DNA of 5,220 nucleotides, from NCBI GenBank assembly GCA_026983815.1, contig JALSTJ010000017.1, forward strand, positions 1 to 5,220, in the 5' to 3' direction. A program made the translations under genes and the position numbers. Of the stretch, positions 1 to 5,220 are shown piece after piece. Under the pieces are notes generated by a model that searched no databases, had not been told where the DNA came from, and was given only the letters and a program-made list of their open reading frames with translations. Source of the DNA: Flavobacteriales bacterium (GTDB taxonomy: Bacteria; Bacteroidota; Bacteroidia; Flavobacteriales; Flavobacteriaceae). How positions within the stretch are numbered: position 1 is the first letter of the stretch; every line of letters starts with the position of its first letter.

Positions 1-1
1 T

Positions 2-328
2 GCCCGTAGAAAAGCCGTTCCTCAACAGGTAAAAGAAGAAATAGCAAAACTCTACAAAACTCTAAGAGAATTGGAAGAACACGGCGGAATGGAAGCTTCC
101 GAAAAATATCTAAATGAATGGCTATCCAAACACAATACCACTTTTCAAGATTATGTAGAAAGTTTGTTTGGCGGAGATAAAGAATTGATTGACCGATACT
201 TACGTTCGGAAGTAAGCGATGAACAATTGGCTAAATGTGAAGATAAGTTTATCTCTCAATACGAAAAATCTCATAAAACCCAAACCAAAAAAAGAGGATT
301 TTTGGACAGACTTTTAGGTAGAAGATAA
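2..328 (+). CDS. 3' end of an unrecognised gene (partial, 5' truncated)
   Basis: An open frame runs from the left edge (first full codon at base 2) to a TAA at 326-328, giving at least 108 residues. I do not recognise the family. The visible part is very hydrophilic, rich in Lys and Glu, and probably mostly helical, with no signal peptide or membrane segment. It ends in a basic tail (KKRGFLDRLLGRR) resembling the short amphipathic ends of many cytoplasmic proteins. One Cys is present, in the segment LAKCEDKF. In-frame TTG (71) and ATG (89) codons could in principle start a short protein of 85 or 79 residues. The frame stays open upstream with similar Lys/Glu-rich codons, so a longer gene entering from outside the window is more likely. 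The antiporter follows 21 bases after the stop, so the two are probably co-transcribed. Function is unknown. Confidence 0.7.
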   Translation, partial: ARRKAVPQQVKEEIAKLYKTLRELEEHGGMEASEKYLNEWLSKHNTTFQDYVESLFGGDKELIDRYLRSEVSDEQLAKCEDKFISQYEKSHKTQTKKRGFLDRLLGRR

Positions 329-349
329 ATTTTAAAACCCATATAATTT

Positions 350-1618
350 TTGGAAACATATTATTTTATTTTGGGACTTAGTGTCCTTGTAATTTTTTCT
401 TATTTTTTTGATATAGTTTCAAAAAAAATTAAAATTCCCTCCGTATTATTATTGCTGGGAACAGGAATTTTAATCAAAAATATTTTTGAACAATACGGTA
501 TCCATCTACCCGAGCTTAAAGAAACCGTTAATATCTTGGGACTTATCGGGTTACTCTTGATTGTTTTGGAAGCTGCACTTGAATTGAAAATCACAAGAGA
601 AAAACGCAGTTTGATTATTAAAGCATTTTTTACCGCTCTACTGATTTTATTAGGAACTTCCTTTTCCATTTCCTACTTGATTTACAGTATGGGATTGACT
701 CATGATTTTTATACGGCTTATATCAATGCCTTACCTTTATCGGTTGTCAGCAGTGCCATTGTTATACCCAGCGTTCATTTTTTGGATGAAGAAAAAAAGG
801 AATTTTTGATTTACGAATCCACTTTTAGCGATATTTTAGGGATTATTGCTTTTGATATCGTTCTGATGTTACCCGATAGTAATGGCAATATTATTGGAAA
901 AGTAGGCGGCAAAATCATACTTACGGTGATTGCTTCATTTATTATCGGTTATCTGCTGATTTTTTTATTTCAGAATATCAAAACCAAAATCAAATTTTTC
1001 CTGTTTCTGTCTATCTTGACCGCTTTGTTTATCACCGGTAAAATTTTACATCTTTCTTCCTTGATATTAATCCTGATTTTCGGTTTGATGTTAGAAAATT
1101 TTGATGTGTTTTTCAAAGGAAAATTCAAACAATATTTCCATCAAAATATAATTGAAAATGTTCGTGAACAATTTAAACTGATTACTTTTGAAATGGCTTT
1201 TCTCATCCGAACATTCTTTTTTATCTTGTTTGGAATGACCATTAACATCCAAGGAATTTTTTATGAAAATGTATATATAATCGGGGGATTTATTTTACTA
1301 TTGACTTTTATCGTGCGCTACTTTAATCTAAGAATCTTTTTTAGAGACAAATCTCCCTTTCCAGAGGTTCTTATGGCACCTCGCGGATTGATAACCATCT
1401 TGTTGTATTATAAAATTCCGGAAGATTACAAAATACCTTATTTCAGTCAAGAAGTCATCACTTTTGTCATATTGGGTTCGGCATTATTTATGGTAATAGG
1501 TTTATTGTTTAGTAAACAAACTACAAGAGAAGAATTTGAACTCTATGAAAATTTTGATCATGCCCATCATGAAGATAATTCGCTTTGGGAAGAACTTTAT
1601 GAGAATCATGAGAAATAA
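350..1618 (+). CDS. Cation:proton antiporter, CPA/Na_H_Exchanger family
   Basis: Predicted inner-membrane antiporter exchanging Na+ or K+ for H+, 422 residues, close to the usual length of the membrane domain alone. About 12-13 hydrophobic segments are visible, roughly at 4-22, 29-44, 60-79, 88-110, 122-145, 156-175, 186-208, 213-229, 233-249, 283-302, 306-325, 340-355 and 366-388. Family-like motifs are ESTFSD at 156-161, aligning with the ESLLND ion-site motif of NhaP-type proteins but with Ser160 replacing Asn before Asp161; SSAIVIPS at 134-141 in the preceding segment; IRTFFFILFG at 286-295; and APRGL at 343-347 with the conserved Arg345. The protein ends in an acidic, His-containing tail (about 392-422), with no TrkA/RCK domain. 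The start is TTG at 350: a stop at 344-346 blocks extension and no ATG lies near. A second TTG at 371 would still leave most of the first membrane segment. It lies 21 bases after the preceding gene, suggesting an operon. Family call is fairly sure; ion specificity is not visible. Confidence 0.88.
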   Translation: METYYFILGLSVLVIFSYFFDIVSKKIKIPSVLLLLGTGILIKNIFEQYGIHLPELKETVNILGLIGLLLIVLEAALELKITREKRSLIIKAFFTALLILLGTSFSISYLIYSMGLTHDFYTAYINALPLSVVSSAIVIPSVHFLDEEKKEFLIYESTFSDILGIIAFDIVLMLPDSNGNIIGKVGGKIILTVIASFIIGYLLIFLFQNIKTKIKFFLFLSILTALFITGKILHLSSLILILIFGLMLENFDVFFKGKFKQYFHQNIIENVREQFKLITFEMAFLIRTFFFILFGMTINIQGIFYENVYIIGGFILLLTFIVRYFNLRIFFRDKSPFPEVLMAPRGLITILLYYKIPEDYKIPYFSQEVITFVILGSALFMVIGLLFSKQTTREEFELYENFDHAHHEDNSLWEELYENHEK

Positions 1619-1639
1619 AAAATTTGAATGATATTATAA

Positions 1640-1672
1640 AGCGTGGGTGTCGCTGCAAGCGACACCCACGCT
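1640..1672. repeat. 15-bp perfect palindrome (hairpin) between convergent genes
   Basis: Two 15-base arms (1640-1654 and 1658-1672, beginning AGCGTGGGTGTCGC) are perfect reverse complements around a 3-base GCA centre. The palindrome lies 21 bases after the antiporter stop and 36 bases beyond the stop of the opposing S41 gene, so it could terminate transcription from both sides. Neither strand has a clear T-run right after the stem: the plus side reads TAAATTAAAA and the minus side TTTATAATA. It is therefore not a textbook Rho-independent terminator. The stem is far more GC-rich than its surroundings, which also fits a dispersed REP-like palindrome. The hairpin is certain; its role is inferred. 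Confidence 0.75.
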
Positions 1673-1708
1673 AAATTAAAATCGGTAATTAGTAACTACA
1701 CAACCCAA

Positions 1709-3139
1709 TCATTGTCTTTTAAAATTCATACGTTCTAAATTTATGTCGGCTTGCATATCGTATTCCAAAGGATGCAATTGAAAATTTAATTCTTTATAAA
1801 AATTTTGACGATAAGCCGTTTGCGGTAAATTTCCTTCAATGGCTTGTAGTGCAATATGCAATAACGGTTCGTTACTATCGCCCAATGTTCCCAAGTTTTG
1901 TAAATCTTCCGCTTGATAAATATCGGGAGATAATCCGTTTTTGAAATCCGATACACCTTGTGCATTGGAAACTTTCAATACAATGGGTTGCATTGCCCAA
2001 GTATGATGGGAGTTGGCATATTTTCTACTAAAATCAGGGGAATCATAAAGTGTTACGGATGCCACATATTTTCCATGCGTTTCTGTCCCTATTTGCACCA
2101 CATCTACGTAAGGACGTAAACAATTAATCAAACTTTCACTAGCCGAAGCACTGGATTTAGTAGCAATGATATATACCTTATTCAAATATAAATGATGAAT
2201 CGGAATTTTGCCTCCTATCTTATCCTTAAAGGTTCTATACAAACTTTTGGGGTAATATTGTTGCATCCAAGCTTGCATTTGCGGATGCCATTGATAGAGC
2301 AAAAGTTTTTGTCCGGTAAATTGTCCGGTAATCATGGAAGCCAAATAATTCATGGTTCGCACGCTTCCTCCCGGATTGTAACGTATATCTACTACCAATT
2401 CGTCAATCTGTGCCGATTGGAATTGTTCAAATATATCATTGAGTTGGTTATCATAATAGGAAGTAAATCCGTTATACATCAAATATCCGATTTTTTTGCC
2501 GTTTTGTTGTATTACCCGGGTTAGATAAATAGGATTTTCTTGAATAACTTCTTTTGTTATCGTAGTAAAATTTGCCGTATCTATTAGAGAATTTCCCTGC
2601 CATTGCGCCCATTGTATTTCCCAAATATCTTGATTGAGTAAATCCAAATAATTTTGATCGGTTAGGTATTGCCCGTTGAGTTTTCTAAAAACATCTCCCC
2701 TATGCACTCCGTTTTGGTCTGCGGGTGAGCCGGGCACTACATATTTTACATAAGCAAAAACGGTATTGGAATTTTGATTTTCATACACCAATCCTATTCG
2801 CATACCGGTAGATTTTCTGATGCCTTGAAAAAGTTTTTCCAATGCTACATAATCATCTACAATCCATGACCAACGATCGGTTTGATTTCTTTCGAATAAC
2901 AATGATTCAAACAATTCTTCGGGGTTATTATATTCATCTAAAAAATTGTTCAGTTGCTCTTGGGAAGCAAAGCTTTCATCATGTAAATTGGCTACTTCGG
3001 GCTTCCATAAATAAAAAGTATTGAGTCCTTTCCAAATAAAATCATTAATTTCCAAAGTTTGTTCATCTTGGGTATAAGAAGGTTTTTTGCAAGAAGAATT
3101 TAATGCAATGATTACCAAAACAAAGAATAATTTTTTCAT
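1709..3139 (-). CDS. S41 family (C-terminal processing type) peptidase, lipoprotein
   Basis: Predicted envelope serine protease of 476 residues, related to CtpA/Tsp. Residues 1-17 form a lipoprotein signal: MKK, a hydrophobic stretch, then LNSSC with Cys17 as the likely lipidated residue (Asn at -3 is unusual). An N-terminal domain follows (about 28-105, with NDFIWKG and DRWSWIVDDY, typical of Bacteroidota S41 proteins). A PDZ domain spans about 111-178 (PGSPADQNGVHRGD) and the peptidase core about 215-408. Visible catalytic motifs are DIRYNPGG at 252-259, the nucleophile Ser332 in SASASE, and the general base Lys357 in THGK. The Ser-Lys spacing of 25 equals that of E. coli Tsp (Ser430/Lys455), so it looks active. 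The frame can extend to a TTG at 3160, but that codon lies inside a promoter-like motif and would spoil the signal peptide, so ATG at 3139 is chosen. It is downstream of folP on the same strand after 156 bases, so its own promoter is likely. Substrate unknown. Confidence 0.92.
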   Translation of the reverse strand: MKKLFFVLVIIALNSSCKKPSYTQDEQTLEINDFIWKGLNTFYLWKPEVANLHDESFASQEQLNNFLDEYNNPEELFESLLFERNQTDRWSWIVDDYVALEKLFQGIRKSTGMRIGLVYENQNSNTVFAYVKYVVPGSPADQNGVHRGDVFRKLNGQYLTDQNYLDLLNQDIWEIQWAQWQGNSLIDTANFTTITKEVIQENPIYLTRVIQQNGKKIGYLMYNGFTSYYDNQLNDIFEQFQSAQIDELVVDIRYNPGGSVRTMNYLASMITGQFTGQKLLLYQWHPQMQAWMQQYYPKSLYRTFKDKIGGKIPIHHLYLNKVYIIATKSSASASESLINCLRPYVDVVQIGTETHGKYVASVTLYDSPDFSRKYANSHHTWAMQPIVLKVSNAQGVSDFKNGLSPDIYQAEDLQNLGTLGDSNEPLLHIALQAIEGNLPQTAYRQNFYKELNFQLHPLEYDMQADINLERMNFKRQ

Positions 3140-3157
3140 AAGTATCGGGATTTTGAA

Positions 3158-3165
3158 CAAATATA
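3158..3165 (-). promoter_or_regulatory. Putative -7 promoter element of the S41 peptidase gene
   Basis: Read on the minus strand this is TATATTTG, a full match to the Bacteroidota -7 consensus TAnnTTTG, ending 18 bases before the ATG at 3139. No TTTG or TTG is visible at the expected -33 distance, so the promoter is only half supported. The gap 3140-3295 holds nothing else I can identify: no small ORF of note and no strong hairpin. Confidence 0.4.
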
Positions 3166-3295
3166 GGATTTTTTGTTAATAATAATGTCTTGGGATGAAA
3201 AACATTCTGGGACTTTATTGTAAAAAAGGATTTGTTGATTTCGTTTGATATAACTAACACACACCGACACTTTTTGTAGCGGGGAATCTTTGGGT

Positions 3296-4087
3296 TTATA
3301 GCTGCTCAACCATCCGCACCACTTCCACGGCTTCTTTTATATCGTGGACGCGTAGGATTTTTGCTCCTTTGAGCAAGGCAATGGTATGAGCGGATGTGGT
3401 GGCATTGAGCGCCTCGGCAGGGGAAATGTTTAGTAATTTGTAAAACATGGATTTGCGCGACATTCCTACCAAAACCGGTTTTTTGAGCAATTGAAATCGG
3501 TCTAAACGACTTAATATTTCATAATTATGTTTCAGAGTTTTGCCAAAACCAAAGCCCGGGTCAATGATGATTTTATCAAAATTTAATTGATTTAACTTAT
3601 CAATTTTTTTAAGAAAGTAAAGCATAATATCATTGACCACATCAAAATATTCGGGGTTGTCTTGCATGTTTTCCGGGATTCCTTGCATATGCATCATCAC
3701 ATAAGGAACTTGTAGTTTTGCTATGGTTTTAAACATGTTTTCGTCCAAATCTCCCGCCGAAATATCATTGATCATTTTTGCTCCCATTTCAATAACTTCT
3801 CGGGCAATATCGCTACGAAAAGTATCAACGGAGATAAAAATATCGGGGAATTTATGCAAAATATTTTCAATATTCGGATATAAACGTTTGCGCTCCTCAT
3901 CGGGTAAAACAAATTTAGCACCGGGTCTGGAAGAAAAAGCTCCCATATCTATGATATCCGCCCCTTCCGATAGCATTTGCTCTACTCTTTTTAAAACTTT
4001 TGTCTCATCGGAATATTTTCCGCCGTCATAAAAAGAATCGGGGGTTAAATTGAGAATTCCCATGATTTTGGGTCGGGTAAAGTCCAT
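3296..4087 (-). CDS. folP: Dihydropteroate synthase
   Basis: Cytoplasmic enzyme of folate synthesis that joins 6-hydroxymethyl-7,8-dihydropterin pyrophosphate and p-aminobenzoate to give 7,8-dihydropteroate. The 263-residue protein is a typical single-domain TIM barrel of normal length. All family motifs are present in order: GILNLTPDSFYDGG at 10-23, DMGAFSSRPGA at 47-57, SVDTFR at 86-91, INDISAG at 106-112, MHMQG at 132-136, IDPGFGFGKT at 175-184, GMSRKS at 208-213 and RVHD at 246-249. Pterin- and phosphate-binding residues such as Asn13, Asp88, Asn107, Asp176, Lys212, Arg246 and His248 are intact. Phe19 and Pro55, matching E. coli Phe28 and Pro64 where sulfonamide-resistance changes occur, are unchanged. 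ATG at 4087 is preferred over an in-frame TTG at 4102, which falls inside a TAnnTTTG motif. The gene is divergent from sufB, and the S41 gene follows downstream on the same strand. No other folate gene is in the window. Confidence 0.97.
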   Translation of the reverse strand: MDFTRPKIMGILNLTPDSFYDGGKYSDETKVLKRVEQMLSEGADIIDMGAFSSRPGAKFVLPDEERKRLYPNIENILHKFPDIFISVDTFRSDIAREVIEMGAKMINDISAGDLDENMFKTIAKLQVPYVMMHMQGIPENMQDNPEYFDVVNDIMLYFLKKIDKLNQLNFDKIIIDPGFGFGKTLKHNYEILSRLDRFQLLKKPVLVGMSRKSMFYKLLNISPAEALNATTSAHTIALLKGAKILRVHDIKEAVEVVRMVEQL

Positions 4088-4099
4088 AGTTTTTTGTTT

Positions 4100-4107
4100 C
4101 AAAGATA
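4100..4107 (-). promoter_or_regulatory. Putative -7 promoter element of folP
   Basis: On the minus strand this reads TATCTTTG, matching TAnnTTTG, and ends 12 bases before the chosen folP ATG, implying a very short leader. The sequence where a -33 TTTG would be expected falls in the heptad repeat and lacks that motif, so support is partial. The in-frame TTG at 4102 is the last three bases of this element, which argues against using it as the start. Confidence 0.4.
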
Positions 4108-4112
4108 ATTAT

Positions 4113-4161
4113 TAATTGTGAATTGTTAATGGTGAATTGTTAATGGTGAATGGTGAATGGT
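4113..4161. repeat. Seven-copy heptanucleotide tandem repeat, (T/G)AAT(T/G)GT
   Basis: Seven head-to-tail 7-base units fill 49 bases: taattgt, gaattgt, taatggt, gaattgt, taatggt, gaatggt, gaatggt. Only positions 1 and 5 vary, and both only between T and G. The pair gaattgt-taatggt is duplicated exactly (4120-4133 and 4134-4147), indicating growth by slippage or unequal exchange. The array lies directly upstream of folP and about 60 bases before the sufB -33 element. Copy-number change could alter spacing in front of folP; otherwise it is probably neutral intergenic repeat sequence. Confidence 0.85.
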
Positions 4162-4220
4162 AATAAAAATTTATGATAATTATAATTAATACATACATCA
4201 AAAAATATTATAATGAAAAA

Positions 4221-4253
4221 TTTGGAAATGTTTATGTAATTTATGTATCTTTG
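4221..4253 (+). promoter_or_regulatory. sufB promoter, Bacteroidota type (-33 TTTG / -7 TATCTTTG)
   Basis: TTTG at 4221-4224 and TATCTTTG at 4246-4253 are separated by 21 bases, fitting the Bacteroidota housekeeping consensus TTTG ~20 bases TAnnTTTG. Transcription would begin near 4259-4260, giving a leader of about 20 AT-rich bases before the sufB ATG with no Shine-Dalgarno sequence, as is usual in this phylum. This is the only complete two-part promoter I found in the window. Confidence 0.7.
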
Positions 4254-4279
4254 TCTATTATTTAAAATCATTCTAAATA

Positions 4280-5220
4280 ATGAAAACAAAAGAAGAACAT
4301 CAAGATAAAGTGCTGAAAGAAGTTACCGAACAGGAGTATAAATACGGTTTTACTACGGATATCGAAATGGAAAAATTTCCCAAAGGTTTGGATGAAGATA
4401 TCATCCGAAAAATTTCCGAAATCCGTAATGAACCCGAATGGCTGTTGGATTTTAGATTAAAAGCCTATCGTGCTTGGCTAAAAATGGAAAAACCCGAATG
4501 GGCACATTTGCAAATTCCCGAAATAGATTTTCAAGATTTGATTTATTATGCCCGTCCGAAACCCAAGAAAAAATTGGAAAGTTTGGATGAAGTGGATCCT
4601 GAAATTTTGGAAGTTTATAAAAAACTCGGGATACCGCTTGAAGAACAAAAAGCATTGGCAGGTGTCGCCGTAGATGCGGTTTTTGATAGTGTGTCGGTAA
4701 AAACCACTTTTCAAAAAGAATTGAAAGAGCGTGGGATAATTTTTTGTCCAATCAGTGAAGCCGTTAGAGACTATCCCGATTTGGTCAAAAAACATTTGGG
4801 AACGGTTGTCCCCTATTCCGATAACTACTACGCCGCTTTAAATTCGGCGGTTTTCACCGATGGTTCCTTTGTTTTTATTCCCAAAGGAGTCAAAAGTCCA
4901 ATGGAATTGTCCAGTTATTTTCGTATCAATTCCGCCGGAACTGGACAATTTGAACGCACCTTAATAATTGTTGAAGAAGGCGGGTATGTCAGTTATTTGG
5001 AAGGTTGCACGGCTCCGCAACGCGATGAAAATCAATTGCACGCTGCTGTTGTAGAATTGATAGCCAAGAAAGATGCCGAAATCAAATATTCTACCGTTCA
5101 AAATTGGTATCCGGGCGATAAAGAGGGAAAAGGAGGTATTTTTAACTTCGTTACCAAACGTGGCATTTGCAAAGGCAACCATTCCAAAATCAGCTGGACA
5201 CAAGTGGAAACCGGCTCGGC
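4280..5220 (+). CDS. sufB: Fe-S cluster assembly scaffold protein SufB (partial, 3' end outside window)
   Basis: SufB is the scaffold subunit of the cytoplasmic SufBCD complex, on which Fe-S clusters are built from sulfur delivered by SufS with its SufE/SufU partner and then passed to target proteins. The window holds the first 313 residues of a protein usually about 480 long; no stop is reached. The N-terminal region has the SufB signatures EYKYGF at 19-24 and NEPEWLLDFRLKAY at 50-63. The beta-helix core then begins: FRIN at 214-217, YLEGCTAP at 239-246, NQLHAAVVEL at 251-260, STVQNWYPGD at 271-280 and NFVTKR at 289-294. Arg215, Asn217, Cys243, Gln274, Trp276 and Lys293 match the E. coli SufB residues Arg226, Asn228, Cys254, Gln285, Trp287 and Lys303 that line the sulfur-transfer tunnel. 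ATG at 4280 lies about 20 bases after the predicted transcription start. Partners such as sufC, sufD and sufS would be expected to the right. The gene is divergent from folP. Confidence 0.97.
   Translation, partial: MKTKEEHQDKVLKEVTEQEYKYGFTTDIEMEKFPKGLDEDIIRKISEIRNEPEWLLDFRLKAYRAWLKMEKPEWAHLQIPEIDFQDLIYYARPKPKKKLESLDEVDPEILEVYKKLGIPLEEQKALAGVAVDAVFDSVSVKTTFQKELKERGIIFCPISEAVRDYPDLVKKHLGTVVPYSDNYYAALNSAVFTDGSFVFIPKGVKSPMELSSYFRINSAGTGQFERTLIIVEEGGYVSYLEGCTAPQRDENQLHAAVVELIAKKDAEIKYSTVQNWYPGDKEGKGGIFNFVTKRGICKGNHSKISWTQVETGS

Noticed and set aside
400..669. Minus-strand open frame of 89 codons opposite the antiporter gene
   Set aside because: It lies wholly antisense to a well-supported membrane protein gene and has no recognisable product or promoter.
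2192..2524. Plus-strand open frame of 110 codons opposite the S41 peptidase gene
   Set aside because: It is a shadow of the catalytic half of the peptidase on the other strand, and its translation resembles no family.
2842..3024. Plus-strand open frame of 60 codons opposite the S41 peptidase gene
   Set aside because: It is short, antisense to a strong gene and without any recognisable domain.
3063..3260. Minus-strand open frame of 65 codons overlapping the start of the S41 gene
   Set aside because: It is out of frame with the lipoprotein signal peptide, crosses the putative promoter, and lacks recognisable features.
3723..4031. Plus-strand open frame of 102 codons opposite folP
   Set aside because: It is antisense to highly conserved folP motifs and its translation is not protein-like.
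3296..4087. folP considered as a sul-type sulfonamide-resistance gene
   Set aside because: Phe19 and Pro55, the positions matching known E. coli resistance sites, are unchanged. The gene sits among chromosomal housekeeping genes with no mobile element nearby.
4113..4161. Repeat array considered as a small CRISPR
   Set aside because: The units are 7 bases long and directly adjacent with no spacers, so this is a simple tandem repeat.
1619..4279. Possible insertion sequence or integrated element, given the palindrome and tandem repeat
   Set aside because: No transposase or integrase, no target-site duplication and no paired terminal inverted repeats are visible. The two repeats are unrelated to each other.
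4452..4795. Two overlapping minus-strand open frames opposite sufB
   Set aside because: Both are shadows of the clearly recognised sufB reading frame, with no promoter or family match.
4961..5203. Minus-strand open frame of 80 codons opposite sufB
   Set aside because: It is antisense to the conserved SufB core (YLEGC to TKR motifs) and so a shadow frame.

Overview
The window looks like an ordinary housekeeping stretch of a low-GC Bacteroidota chromosome, most likely from the Flavobacteriia. Three things point there. There are TAnnTTTG promoter elements (TTTG, 21 bases, then TATCTTTG ahead of sufB). Recognisable Shine-Dalgarno sequences are absent upstream of the starts. The S41 lipoprotein peptidase is of a type common in that phylum. 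No mobile element, CRISPR array, phage gene, tRNA or rRNA was seen.

Layout from left to right: (1) the 3' end of an unrecognised plus-strand gene (2-328), cut by the window edge; (2) 21 bases later, a plus-strand membrane cation:proton antiporter of the CPA/Na_H_Exchanger type (350-1618), probably co-transcribed with (1); (3) a 90-base convergent gap holding a 15-bp perfect palindrome (1640-1672); (4) a minus-strand S41 (C-terminal-processing type) lipoprotein protease (1709-3139); (5) a 156-base gap; (6) a minus-strand folP, dihydropteroate synthase (3296-4087); (7) a 192-base divergent gap with a seven-copy heptanucleotide repeat and a good sufB promoter; (8) the first 313 codons of plus-strand sufB (4280 to the edge), encoding the Fe-S cluster scaffold protein.

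The genes do not form one pathway. folP serves folate synthesis, sufB opens what is probably a suf operon continuing to the right, the S41 protease acts on envelope proteins, and the antiporter handles ion and pH homeostasis. I found no convincing new system. The points most worth a second look are the palindrome at 1640-1672, the heptad repeat between folP and sufB, the Ser-Asp replacement of the usual Asn-Asp ion site in the antiporter, and a recurring conflict between TTG start codons and promoter TTTG motifs that affects start calling.
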